DNA of 30,264 nucleotides from Candidatus Thiodiazotropha taylori. Lineage in GTDB: Bacteria; Pseudomonadota; Gammaproteobacteria; Chromatiales; Chromatiaceae. Each line of letters begins with the position of its first letter. Positions within the stretch are counted from its first letter, which is position 1. Shown piece after piece: positions 9,501 through 16,980 of this stretch. The stretch spans positions 1-30,264 of the forward strand of contig JAHRHW010000004.1 in assembly GCA_019100305.1 (NCBI GenBank), in the 5' to 3' direction. Position numbers and translations under genes: made by a program. The notes below the pieces were generated by a model, which did not search any database, was not told the DNA's origin, and was given only the letters and a program-made list of their open reading frames with translations.

Positions 9501-10479
9501 CGATCTGCAGGGTCAGCCAATCCTAGGGCGTTTCGATTTCATCAAACTGGATCTTGATGAGTTGGCTTCTGCGATTACCGGTGAGCAACCGCAGACTGAT
9601 CCAGAAAACGATTTAGACCCCAGGGATGTGCCGGCAATCAATTTTTCCGTAGACAAACTTTTTATCAATGATCGGCCAATCGGCAAGGGAAACCTAACCT
9701 GGAGCAAGGAAAACAGTGGCATTACGATCAACAATCTTACCTTGATCGGACATACCATCGATCTGTCGGGGCAGGGCTATTGGCGTGTTTCGCCGAAGGG
9801 CCATAGCACCGGTTTGAATCTGCATATGAAGACCCCGAGTCTGGGTGATCTGCAACATCATCTTGGTTTGACCACCGGCATTGAAAAGGCGCCCACCGAA
9901 GTCAAAGCAGAGCTCTACTGGCCCACTTCGCCGTTGCAGATGGGGGCTGAGAATCTGTATGGCAGTATCTGGTTGGATGTGGGTAAGGGGGCGGTCGATA
10001 ATGTGGATCCGGGAGTGGGGCGCCTGATCGGCCTGTTCAGCCTGAATGCGCTTGGTAAACGGCTGGCCCTCGACTTCTCCGATCTCTTCTCCAAGGGGAT
10101 GGCGTTCGACACGATCCAGGGCAACTTTGTGCTGAATGATGGCGATGCCTACACCACGGATCTGGCATTACGCAGTACCGCCGCGATGGTCGATATACGG
10201 GGGCGCACAGGGCTGAGCAGCAGAACTTACGATCAACAAGTGGTGGTGACGCCGAATGTGAGCGCCACACTGCCGCTGGTCGGTGCGCTGGCGATAAACC
10301 CTACAGTGGGTGTGGCGCTGGCGGTGACCCAGCAACTGTTTGGTAAACACTTTGATCGAATCGCGATGCGCACTTATGAGGTGACCGGCAGTTGGGATGA
10401 CCCCACCTTCAGTCAGCTCTCACTGGAGGTCGATGACGAGGAGCGGGATACACATATGCCGGAAATGCCCGGCGATTAG
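6598..10479 (+). CDS. yhdP: YhdP family AsmA-like envelope protein
   Basis: A 1293-residue protein, close to E. coli YhdP (1266). Seen: one N-terminal transmembrane segment (about residues 13-34, WQVIAWLVILLAVGLTLARF), then a very long periplasmic part rich in short beta strands, ending in a DUF3971/AsmA-like C-terminal segment (GNLTWSKENSGITINNLTL, GRLIGLFSLNALGKRLALDFSD). Known: YhdP, TamB and YdbH are AsmA-like bridge proteins that help move phospholipids to the outer membrane. Position between rng and tldD matches E. coli and supports the call. The ATG at 6598 has no clear ribosome-binding site, so it may be translationally coupled to rng. The minus-strand frames inside it are shadows. 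Confidence 0.93.
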   Translation: MLAAAKYFHTKFWQVIAWLVILLAVGLTLARFLLPGIDLEPYRQEIERVLEEKAEMPLSIGAIQAQLKGAHLVLKFADVSALDKQTEEPLLYAPEVYVRVQLLKSLLAGQLQLGGGKVVGTKLKMERFADGSFSLQGMERAGESSDTAAVLGIFLEQNRLRMVDTEILIKSALQGRPPLRLSGLKVDLLNNGLHHRLALSGQIGHRGEEKIELIANLRQSSADSIVMSGEFYLKCEDLQLGSRLGEWLPDGYQVDQGRANLELWGDVTDGAVQRISGQSELHDLHLTGRQRDKSFSLQHLASSLDWSKIEAGWMLALEQFSLTQKGRKWPEGGLEVTWWKSAEQGTGFELRADYLSLDTAHDLISIVELPARDLQNALLGLNPRGDLTGLDFYLQQLPGQEMTWQLQGEVEKFISNPWESIPGTAGLKMSFDGNQSGGWLKIDSDNLTIDYPQLFRRPLQADRVKGDFLWNFDLQSGLHMQTDHLEMSNPDMETLSRIELQIPISGKDLFADIQTDFWNADGSRKSEYLPVTVMPEGLVEWLDKSMVSGHVKSGSFLLYGPVSAFPFKAHEGRFEVWFGVEDLLLDYMPEWPVLSETVAEVHFINNGLKARLEEGVMLNSRLRDVSVEIDELRNPTPVKIRGEAIGPFKDIMAILGDTPLKEDFQPFVEAVSVGGKTHTVVDLAIPLEEGRGELSVEGSIDFRRAALRVKQADVDLKSITGEVKFDSSGVSGKKLQAQFLNEPVQFDIAPYRYQGRDWTRINAHSVLDLAKLHKKFPDWYLQYFKGRGRADLEFSIAHQPSRIPVRMNLSSQLVGVEVDLPAPLIKAPEVSRQLDLGVDFLSDSSTELRVLYGDDTHALLRLYDNQEKPWVAAIGFQREPLSLDGVEGFHLSGELDLLNADHWIAWVNRQANQSDTPMPRIEMNLRVDELIALGTVCPQTRFTYKDYANGYRVNLTSDTVQGTMQVPSDLQGQPILGRFDFIKLDLDELASAITGEQPQTDPENDLDPRDVPAINFSVDKLFINDRPIGKGNLTWSKENSGITINNLTLIGHTIDLSGQGYWRVSPKGHSTGLNLHMKTPSLGDLQHHLGLTTGIEKAPTEVKAELYWPTSPLQMGAENLYGSIWLDVGKGAVDNVDPGVGRLIGLFSLNALGKRLALDFSDLFSKGMAFDTIQGNFVLNDGDAYTTDLALRSTAAMVDIRGRTGLSSRTYDQQVVVTPNVSATLPLVGALAINPTVGVALAVTQQLFGKHFDRIAMRTYEVTGSWDDPTFSQLSLEVDDEERDTHMPEMPGD

Positions 10480-10540
10480 GCTTGGCAGCTAACGCTGCTT
10501 GTCCTGAGGGTTGGCTGGCCACAGCTGGCAGTTGGATGTT

Positions 10541-10554
10541 GCATAGTGCTATGC
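10541..10554. repeat. Dyad GCATAG-TG-CTATGC in the yhdP-nit gap
   Basis: Perfect six-base arms around a two-base centre, about 130 bases before the amidase start. The 205-base gap also has a short GCAGC/GCTGC hairpin at 10485-10498 just after yhdP without a T-run. It could be an operator or chance. Confidence 0.35.
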
Positions 10555-10684
10555 TGCTGGTTCTGGCAGGATTTTCGGTGGGCAAAACGGTTCGCTGCGA
10601 TCCGATGAAATAACAAACGACCGGTCCGGATTGTTTGCTTGAATGGTCCGACATTGGCTGAGTTTACACAGATTAGATTGAATT

Positions 10685-11509
10685 ATGAGTGGTAAGAAAA
10701 ATCAAGTTGCTGCCATCCAGATGGCGTCAAGTCCCCATGTCAGTGCCAATCTTCTGGAGGCGGAACGGCTGATTGGTGAGGCAAGTGAAAATGGTGCGGG
10801 CCTGGTTGTGTTGCCTGAGAATTTTGCCTTCAAGGGAGAGCATGACCGGGATATGCTGACCCTCTGCGAAGAGGCTGAAGATGGTCCATTGCAGGGTTTT
10901 CTCAGCCAGATGGCAAAACGATACGGCGTCTGGTTGGTGGGAGGGACTATACCCTTACGCGCCAGTCAGGGTGGCAAAGTCCGGGCTGCCTGTCTGGTAA
11001 TGGATGATCAGGGCCGTCGGGTCGCGCGCTACGATAAAATCCACCTGTTTGATGTCCATCTGGTTGAAACCGATGAGCGCTATGTGGAGTCCAGCACCAT
11101 CGAGCCCGGTAACCAGCCGGTGGTCTTGGATACACCGTTTGGCAAGCTGGGTATCGCAGTCTGCTACGATCTGCGTTTTCCCGAGTTGTTTCGTAAACTG
11201 CTGGAACAGGGCGCGGAACTGTTTGCTGTACCCTCCTCATTTACTGCAATGACCGGAAAGGCGCACTGGGAAACCCTGGTAAGAGCGCGGGCGATCGAAA
11301 ATCTTGCGTTTGTGATTGCCGCCGCACAAGGGGGGTACCACATCAGTGGTCGTGAGACCCATGGCCACAGTATGATTGTGGATCCCTGGGGAACAGTACT
11401 CAGCCAGGTACCAAGGGGTACCGGCTATGTGTGTGTCGAGCTTGATAGGGAATACCAGAAGACCATCAGGCGCACCTTTCCGACGATCGATCACCGACAG
11501 CTCTTTTAA
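10685..11509 (+). CDS. Carbon-nitrogen hydrolase, Nit1/YbeM-like (probable deaminated glutathione amidase)
   Basis: A 274-residue nitrilase-superfamily amidase. Seen: the catalytic triad Glu45 (VVLPENFAF), Lys118 (ARYDKIHLFDV) and Cys160 (GIAVCYDLRFPELFR), with HYDLRF-type context and the C-terminal GHSMIVDPWGTVL strand. Known: Nit1-branch enzymes with KIHLFDV and CYDLRFPE repair deaminated glutathione by cleaving it to alpha-ketoglutarate and Cys-Gly, a metabolite-repair job. The substrate is inferred from this subfamily resemblance. A nitrilase gene between yhdP and tldD is a familiar arrangement in Proteobacteria. ATG at 10685 gives the expected N-terminus (KKNQVAAIQMAS), with only a weak upstream ribosome-binding site. 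Confidence 0.9.
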   Translation: MSGKKNQVAAIQMASSPHVSANLLEAERLIGEASENGAGLVVLPENFAFKGEHDRDMLTLCEEAEDGPLQGFLSQMAKRYGVWLVGGTIPLRASQGGKVRAACLVMDDQGRRVARYDKIHLFDVHLVETDERYVESSTIEPGNQPVVLDTPFGKLGIAVCYDLRFPELFRKLLEQGAELFAVPSSFTAMTGKAHWETLVRARAIENLAFVIAAAQGGYHISGRETHGHSMIVDPWGTVLSQVPRGTGYVCVELDREYQKTIRRTFPTIDHRQLF

Positions 11510-11602
11510 GCATTGGATGACAGGCTCAATCGTCACCCCTGATAAAACCGCGGGTGGCTGGGGCTATTTTATTGCTCAGCTGCGATATCATTCGTTTCTG
11601 TA

Positions 11603-11653
11603 GAGCGACACCTCGCTCACTCCGCCTTGCGGGACGACATAGCGTCCCGGCGG
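11603..11653. other. Two tandem hairpins in the nit-tldD gap
   Basis: First hairpin GAGCG (11603-11607)/CGCTC (11614-11618). Second: outer CCGCC (11622-11626)/GGCGG (11649-11653) and inner GGGACG (11631-11636)/CGTCCC (11643-11648) with a six-base loop. No T-run follows directly, so this is not a textbook terminator. It may be a leader structure or a processing site ahead of tldD. A 147-residue minus-strand frame across here overlaps tldD and is not credible. Confidence 0.4.
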
Positions 11654-11708
11654 GGCCGATTGTAATTTTGTTAACGGGCCCAAAAGCAGCCGACTGGCTG
11701 GAAACAAC

Positions 11709-13151
11709 ATGACAGATCTGATTCAAATTGCACAACAAAATATTCTCGCCCCGGTGGGGCTGGGCGAAAGCGACCTGGACAGAATGCTTGGTGAATTGAC
11801 CGGCCAGGGAGTGGATGCCGCAGATCTCTATTTTCAATCCAGCCGACTTGAATCCTGGGTTTTGGAGGACGGCATCATCAAGGAGGGGGCGCACAATATC
11901 GAACAGGGTGCCGGTATCCGGGTGATCAGCGGTGAAAAGACCGGCTTTGCCTACTCGGACGAACTTCAACTACCCACTCTGCAGGAGGCGGCCCGAGCCG
12001 CGCGTGCGATAACCCGCAGTGGCAGCAGTCAGAGTGTACAGATCGCCGGGTCCCCGATTGCAAACCAGCTCTATGCGCCGCTGAATCCGTTACCCAGTCT
12101 GAATGAAGCGGAGAAGGTCGAGTTGCTGCAGGCTCTGGACCGGGAAGCGCGCAAACAGGACCCAAGAGTCAAGCAGGTGATCGTCAGTCTGGTTGCGGCA
12201 CAGGATATCATTCTGGTGGCGGCCATTGATGGCACCCTCAGTGCCGATGTCAGGCCACTGGTGCGACTGAATGTGCATGTCATTGCCGAGCAGAACGGAC
12301 GCCGGGAGCAAGGCAGCAGTGGCGGCGGCGCGCGACAGAGTCTTGACTATTTCATTCAGGAGTCGCGTGGTCGCGAATATGCCAGAGAGGCGGTGCGCCA
12401 GGCTTTGGTCAATCTCGATGCGGTAGATGCGCCCGCTGGGAGCATGCCGGTGGTACTCGGCCCAGGCTGGCCTGGCGTACTGCTGCATGAAGCGGTCGGT
12501 CATGGTCTGGAGGGGGATTTCAACCGCAAAGGCACGTCGGCCTTCAGTGGGCGTATCGGTGAGCAGGTGGCTTCCAGTTGCTGTACCGTTGTCGATGATG
12601 GCACGTTGCCTGGGCGTCGGGGTTCCCTGAATATCGATGATGAAGGTACGCCGAGTCAGAATACCGTGTTGATCGAAAACGGCATTCTGAAAGGCTATAT
12701 GCAGGATAAACACAATGCACGACTGATGAGTACCGTCTCAACCGGCAATGGACGACGGGAGTCCTACGCCCACTTGCCGATGCCTCGCATGACCAATACC
12801 TACATGCTGGCGGGTGAGTACAACCCGGAAGAGATCATTGCTTCTGTGGAGCGCGGCTTGTATGCGGTTAATTTTGGTGGTGGTCAGGTGGATATCACCT
12901 CTGGAAAGTTTGTCTTCTCTGCCAGTGAGGCCTACCTGATCGAGAACGGCAAGGTGACACGCCCGGTGAAGGGAGCAACCCTGATCGGCAATGGTCCGGA
13001 AGCGATGAGTCGGATCAGTATGGTCGGGGATGACCTGAAGCTGGACAAGGGGGTCGGGGTATGCGGCAAAGAGGGTCAGAGTGTACCTGTGGGTGTCGGT
13101 CAGCCGACTTTGAAGCTTGATGAGTTGACCGTCGGAGGAACCGAGCAGTGA
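11709..13151 (+). CDS. tldD: Metalloprotease TldD
   Basis: A 480-residue subunit of the TldD/TldE(PmbA) zinc protease, which in E. coli processes the microcin B17 precursor and degrades the antitoxin CcdA. Seen: the HEXXXH motif HEAVGHGLEGDF with His260, Glu261 and His265, and the third zinc ligand Cys452 (GVCGKEGQ), which match E. coli His262/Glu263/His266/Cys454. Length is almost identical to E. coli (481). It overlaps pmbA by four bases (GTGA), consistent with making the two subunits together. No microcin or ccd genes are in the window, so the natural substrate here is unknown. Confidence 0.97.
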   Translation: MTDLIQIAQQNILAPVGLGESDLDRMLGELTGQGVDAADLYFQSSRLESWVLEDGIIKEGAHNIEQGAGIRVISGEKTGFAYSDELQLPTLQEAARAARAITRSGSSQSVQIAGSPIANQLYAPLNPLPSLNEAEKVELLQALDREARKQDPRVKQVIVSLVAAQDIILVAAIDGTLSADVRPLVRLNVHVIAEQNGRREQGSSGGGARQSLDYFIQESRGREYAREAVRQALVNLDAVDAPAGSMPVVLGPGWPGVLLHEAVGHGLEGDFNRKGTSAFSGRIGEQVASSCCTVVDDGTLPGRRGSLNIDDEGTPSQNTVLIENGILKGYMQDKHNARLMSTVSTGNGRRESYAHLPMPRMTNTYMLAGEYNPEEIIASVERGLYAVNFGGGQVDITSGKFVFSASEAYLIENGKVTRPVKGATLIGNGPEAMSRISMVGDDLKLDKGVGVCGKEGQSVPVGVGQPTLKLDELTVGGTEQ

Positions 13152-14482
13152 GCGATATGAAATCCAGACAGCTTGATCTGCAGCAGTCGGTGGAAGAGCT
13201 GTTGCACGAGGCCAAGCGACAGGGTGCCAGTGCCGCTGAAGCCGCGGTCAGCAGCGATGCGGGTCTGTCGGTGACGGTTCGTCTCGGCGAGACTGAGACC
13301 ATCGAGCACACCCGGGACAACGGTTTGGGAGTGACGGTCTATTTCGGTCATCGAAAAGGTTCTGCCAGTACGTCGGATCTGTCGCCTCAGGCGATCAAGG
13401 AGACGGTGGAGGCGGCCTGCAACTTTGCCCGCTATACCTCGGAAGATGATTGTGCCGGCTTGGCAGACCCGTCATTGATGGCTACCGAGTTGCCCGATCT
13501 CGATCTCTATCATCCCTGGAACCAGAGTGTGGAGGAGGCGATCGAACTGGCGATTCGCTGTGAGACAGCCGCTCGGGAGAGCGATGATCGGATTTTCAAT
13601 TCGGAGGGTGCCACCCTGAACTCACACAATGGACTGCAGGTCTATGGCAACACCCATGGATTCATTGGTGGCTATCCCTCCTCGCGCCACAGCCTGAGTT
13701 GTGCGGTGCTGGGTAAGGAGGGGGAGAGTATGCAGAGGGATTACTGGTATACCCTGGCACGCAAGAGCGAGCAGTTGGATCGTGCTGAATCTGTAGGCGA
13801 GATGGCTGCCAAGAGAACCGTTGCCCGGCTCAATGGCCGTCGGATCAAGACCCAGCAGGCGCCGGTACTGTTCCAGGCGGATGTGGCAGTGGGCTTGCTG
13901 CGCAGTTTTGTCGGTGCGATTCGAGGCTCCTCCCTCTATCGCAAGGCCAGCTTTCTGCTGGACCAGTTGGGTAAGCCTGTGTTCCCCTCTTTCATCAACA
14001 TCCATGAAGATCCGCTGCTGTCCGGGGGGTTGGCCAGTTGTGCCTATGACAGTGAAGGTGTGGCCACCAGTCGCAAGGATTTCATCCAAAACGGTGTGCT
14101 CTCCAGTTATGTATTGGACAGTTATGCCGCTCGAAAGCTTGCTATGCAGACCACCGGAAACGGGGGTGGTGTGAGGAACCTGCGCATCAACAGCGGTGAT
14201 CAGGACAGACAGGGACTGCTGAAGAGCATGCAACGGGGGCTGCTGGTGACCGAACTGATGGGGCAGGGAGTCAACATGGTTACCGGTGACTACTCACGAG
14301 GTGCTACCGGTTTCTGGATTGAAAACGGTGAGATCCAGTTTCCAGTGGAGGAGATCACCATTGCAGGCAATATGAAAGAGATGTTTCTCGGTCTGCAGGA
14401 AGTGGGCAGCGACATCGAGACCCGCAGCAGCGTGCAGACCGGTTCCTGGCTGATCGACAACATGATGATTGCGGGTGAGTAG
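13148..14482 (+). CDS. pmbA: Metalloprotease accessory subunit PmbA (TldE)
   Basis: A 444-residue partner of TldD. It belongs to the same fold but lacks the HEXXXH zinc site; none is found here, as expected. Seen: family segments GLGVTVYFGHRKGSASTSDL, SCAVLGKEGESMQRDYWYT, AARKLAMQTTGNGGGVRNL and GATGFWIENGEIQFPVEEIT. The start is GTG at 13148, which has GGAGGA at 13134-13139 at eight bases spacing; the ATG at 13157 would be 17 bases away. Expression is coupled to tldD through the GTGA overlap. It is the last gene of the plus-strand run and is followed by a strong terminator. Confidence 0.96.
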   Translation: MSDMKSRQLDLQQSVEELLHEAKRQGASAAEAAVSSDAGLSVTVRLGETETIEHTRDNGLGVTVYFGHRKGSASTSDLSPQAIKETVEAACNFARYTSEDDCAGLADPSLMATELPDLDLYHPWNQSVEEAIELAIRCETAARESDDRIFNSEGATLNSHNGLQVYGNTHGFIGGYPSSRHSLSCAVLGKEGESMQRDYWYTLARKSEQLDRAESVGEMAAKRTVARLNGRRIKTQQAPVLFQADVAVGLLRSFVGAIRGSSLYRKASFLLDQLGKPVFPSFINIHEDPLLSGGLASCAYDSEGVATSRKDFIQNGVLSSYVLDSYAARKLAMQTTGNGGGVRNLRINSGDQDRQGLLKSMQRGLLVTELMGQGVNMVTGDYSRGATGFWIENGEIQFPVEEITIAGNMKEMFLGLQEVGSDIETRSSVQTGSWLIDNMMIAGE

Positions 14483-14558
14483 AATTTTTCAGTCCGCAAA
14501 TGGTTATAGATATAGGGTGCAACAATTTACTGTCGCCAAGTAGATCTTTAATCCCAAA

Positions 14559-14592
14559 AAAAACAGGATGCAGTTTACGGCATCCTGTTTTT
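14559..14592. terminator. Bidirectional rho-independent terminator between pmbA and pdxA
   Basis: Arms AAAAACAGGATGC (ending at 14571) and GCATCCTGTTTTT (14580-14592) pair perfectly around an eight-base loop. The A-run on one side and T-run on the other serve both convergent operons. Confidence 0.9.
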
Positions 14593-14672
14593 CTTTCGAT
14601 TTCATGAGATGAGATCATCAATCGCTGCAAACATTCGCGTTCATTTCCAGACTGATTTCTGCTTAAACAAAC

Positions 14673-15671
14673 TCAGCGATTTGCTTGATATCGACTGCGG
14701 GCCATACTGTCGGCAACCTTCACCGCATAGATCAGGCTGCCCAGGTCTGCCTGGTCGGTGCCGGCGAGAGGCAGCGCGGTGCCGTGATCGACCGAGGTTC
14801 TGACAATCGGCAGTCCAAGGGTGATGTTCACCGCCTGGCCGAAACCCAGATGTTTGAGAACCGGCAGACCCTGATCATGAAACATCGCCAGGATCGCATC
14901 AGCCTGCTGCAGATGGATCGGGGTAAACAGGGTATCGGCGGGCATTGGGCCGATCAGTTGCATACCCTGACTGTTGAGTTCAGCCAGTACCGGCTCGATG
15001 ATCTCGATCTCTTCCCGGCCCAGATGGCCCTGCTCTCCGGCATGGGGATTGAGACCACAGACCATGATACGGGGCTGTTTGAGGCCGAAGCAGCTCTGCA
15101 GATCGTTATGCAGGATCGTGGCGACCTTGCGCAAGCGATCCTTGGTGATCGCGTCACTGACCTCCCGCAACGGGAGATGGGTGGTTGCCAGGGCCACGCG
15201 AAGTTCCGGAGTTGCCAACATCATTACCGGATGGGCATTGTTACAAAGGCCCGAGAGATATTCGGTATGACCGGTAAAGGATAGTCCGCCGTCGTTGATT
15301 ACACCTTTGTGAACCGGACCGGTAACCATGCCGTTGAAGCGGCCTTCAAGGCACCCTTCGGTGGCCTGTTTCAGGGTTTCGATCACGTAGGTGGCATTCG
15401 CTGGATTGAGTTTGCCGCAGCTGACTTCGTTGTCTAAGGCCACTGGCAGATAGCGTAGATGGCCAGGTGGTAGCGGTGTGGCCGGTCGGTTGGCATCAAA
15501 GGGATGCATTTCCAACGGAATCCCCAGACGCTCAGCTCTCTGCTGCAAAAGCGTGGGATCCGCAACGAAAACGATTTCAGTTTCCGGGTAGGGCCGCTGG
15601 GCCAGCATGACACAGATATCAGGGCCGATCCCGGCTGGTTCTCCCGGAGTAAGTGCAAGACGTGTTATCAA
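14673..15671 (-). CDS. pdxA: 4-hydroxythreonine-4-phosphate dehydrogenase PdxA
   Basis: A 332-residue NAD-dependent dehydrogenase of pyridoxal 5'-phosphate synthesis. It oxidises 4-phosphohydroxy-threonine for condensation by PdxJ. Seen: ALTPGEPAGIGPDI at the N-terminus, VTGPVHKGVINDGG, SFTGHTEYL, GLNPHAGEQGHLG, MFHDQGLPVLKHL and LGLPIVRTSVDHGTALPLAG, which carry the metal- and substrate-binding His and Asp residues. The start is TTG at 15671: the conserved LTPGEPAGIGPD begins only a few codons later and no ATG is available. The TTG overlaps the surA stop (TTGA), so translation is probably coupled to surA. The surA-pdxA order is as in E. coli. Confidence 0.96.
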   Translation of the reverse strand: MITRLALTPGEPAGIGPDICVMLAQRPYPETEIVFVADPTLLQQRAERLGIPLEMHPFDANRPATPLPPGHLRYLPVALDNEVSCGKLNPANATYVIETLKQATEGCLEGRFNGMVTGPVHKGVINDGGLSFTGHTEYLSGLCNNAHPVMMLATPELRVALATTHLPLREVSDAITKDRLRKVATILHNDLQSCFGLKQPRIMVCGLNPHAGEQGHLGREEIEIIEPVLAELNSQGMQLIGPMPADTLFTPIHLQQADAILAMFHDQGLPVLKHLGFGQAVNITLGLPIVRTSVDHGTALPLAGTDQADLGSLIYAVKVADSMARSRYQANR

Positions 15672-16978
15672 GGGGGACTCAACTCTTCCAAAAGTACTTC
15701 AACATAAGCTTCGTCACGCAGGCGACGTAGCCATAACTCTATCGCTTCTTCCGATTTCTGTTTCTGAATTTCCTGCCGTGCCTTGTTCTTCAGCACCTCT
15801 TCGGTACTGTCGTGCTGTCGGCGCTCCAGAGGCTGTACGATATGCCAGCCGAACTGGGTTTTAAAGGGCTGGCTGATCTCATCGATCGCCATTGCATTCA
15901 TCTGCTCCTCAAACTGGGGCACCAGATCTCCTGGACTGGTCCAGCCCAGGTCACCGCCCTTGATGGCTGAGGCCTTGTCGTCAGAGTGTGATCTGGCGAG
16001 GGTCTCAAAGCCATCCCCACCGATGATGCGGGCACGCAGGGTTTCCAGACGCTGGCGAGCTTCATCGTCAGAGACGATCTCATTGGTGTTGATCAGGATA
16101 TGGCGGGCATGGGTCTGGTTGATGATCATCTTCCGGCCGCCTTTCACCTCGGCCAGCTTGACGATGTGGAAACCGGACGCATTGCGGATCAGGTTACTGA
16201 TGCTTCCCGCATCCATCTCATCGACCACGCTGGTAAACAGACTGGGTATTCTCGATGTCTCGACCCAACCCAGATCACCTCCCTCCAAGGCCTGGCGACC
16301 ATTCGAGTAGCGTATTGCCAGTTCACTGAAGTCACCACCCTCAAGCAGTTCCTGATGAATATCCGTTGCGCGTTTTTTTGCTGCCTGAACATCCTGGGGG
16401 GAGGCCCCTTCCGGTGTTGCGATCAGTATATGCAACAGCCGTACGGCGGTTCTCTGGCGGCTTGAGCCTATCTCCCGGGCAAGAAAATTCTTGATATCCT
16501 GTTCGGTGATGACGATCCGGTTGATCACCTCTTTCTGTTTCAGCCGGTTTATCAGTATGTCCTCCCGCAACTGTTCCCGGAACAGGGGGAAACTGATGCC
16601 GTCCATTTCCAGTGTCTCGCGAAGTTGCAGCAGGGTGATGTTGTTGGTTTCGGCAATATTGGCGATTGCCTTGGTGACCGTGGCGTCATCCACGCTCAAT
16701 CCTAGACGGCTGGCTGCCTGAAGTTGCAGTCGTTTGGCGATCATGCGCTCCAGGATCTGCTCCTGAATGATATTCATTGGTGGCAGGTTCTTCCGCGTCT
16801 GCGACATCTGGGCCAGCATTTCCCGGGTTTTGTTGTCGAGTTCACTTTTCGCAATGACGTCGTCATTAACAATTGCCACGATGTAGTCGAGCTCTTTCAC
16901 CGCCGCCAGTGACAGGGTGCTGGAGAGCAGCAGGCAGAGCAGCAGATAGAGTGAGATGAATGAGAATCGCTCAGACAT
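15668..16978 (-). CDS. surA: Periplasmic peptidyl-prolyl isomerase/chaperone SurA
   Basis: A 436-residue outer-membrane-protein chaperone. Seen: an N-terminal signal peptide (hydrophobic LYLLLCLLLSSTLSLA, cleavage near residue 25), a SurA N-terminal chaperone domain (VNDDVIAKSELDNK...ILERMIAKRLQLQAASRLGL), then two parvulin domains at about residues 172-273 (RLLHILIATPEG, GGDLGWVE, GFHIVKL) and 284-385 (THARHILINT, GGDLGWTSPGDLVPQFE, FGWHIVQ). It starts two bases after the lptD stop and overlaps pdxA. Its main client in E. coli, LptD, is encoded directly upstream. Confidence 0.96.
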   Translation of the reverse strand: MSERFSFISLYLLLCLLLSSTLSLAAVKELDYIVAIVNDDVIAKSELDNKTREMLAQMSQTRKNLPPMNIIQEQILERMIAKRLQLQAASRLGLSVDDATVTKAIANIAETNNITLLQLRETLEMDGISFPLFREQLREDILINRLKQKEVINRIVITEQDIKNFLAREIGSSRQRTAVRLLHILIATPEGASPQDVQAAKKRATDIHQELLEGGDFSELAIRYSNGRQALEGGDLGWVETSRIPSLFTSVVDEMDAGSISNLIRNASGFHIVKLAEVKGGRKMIINQTHARHILINTNEIVSDDEARQRLETLRARIIGGDGFETLARSHSDDKASAIKGGDLGWTSPGDLVPQFEEQMNAMAIDEISQPFKTQFGWHIVQPLERRQHDSTEEVLKNKARQEIQKQKSEEAIELWLRRLRDEAYVEVLLEELSPP

Positions 16979-16980
16979 GA

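Noticed and set aside
11526..11969. Minus-strand 147-residue frame across the nit-tldD gap
   Set aside because: Most of it is opposite tldD; no start signal and no recognisable motif.
12090..12713. Minus-strand 207-residue frame inside tldD
   Set aside because: Lies opposite the conserved TldD core and shows no family resemblance.
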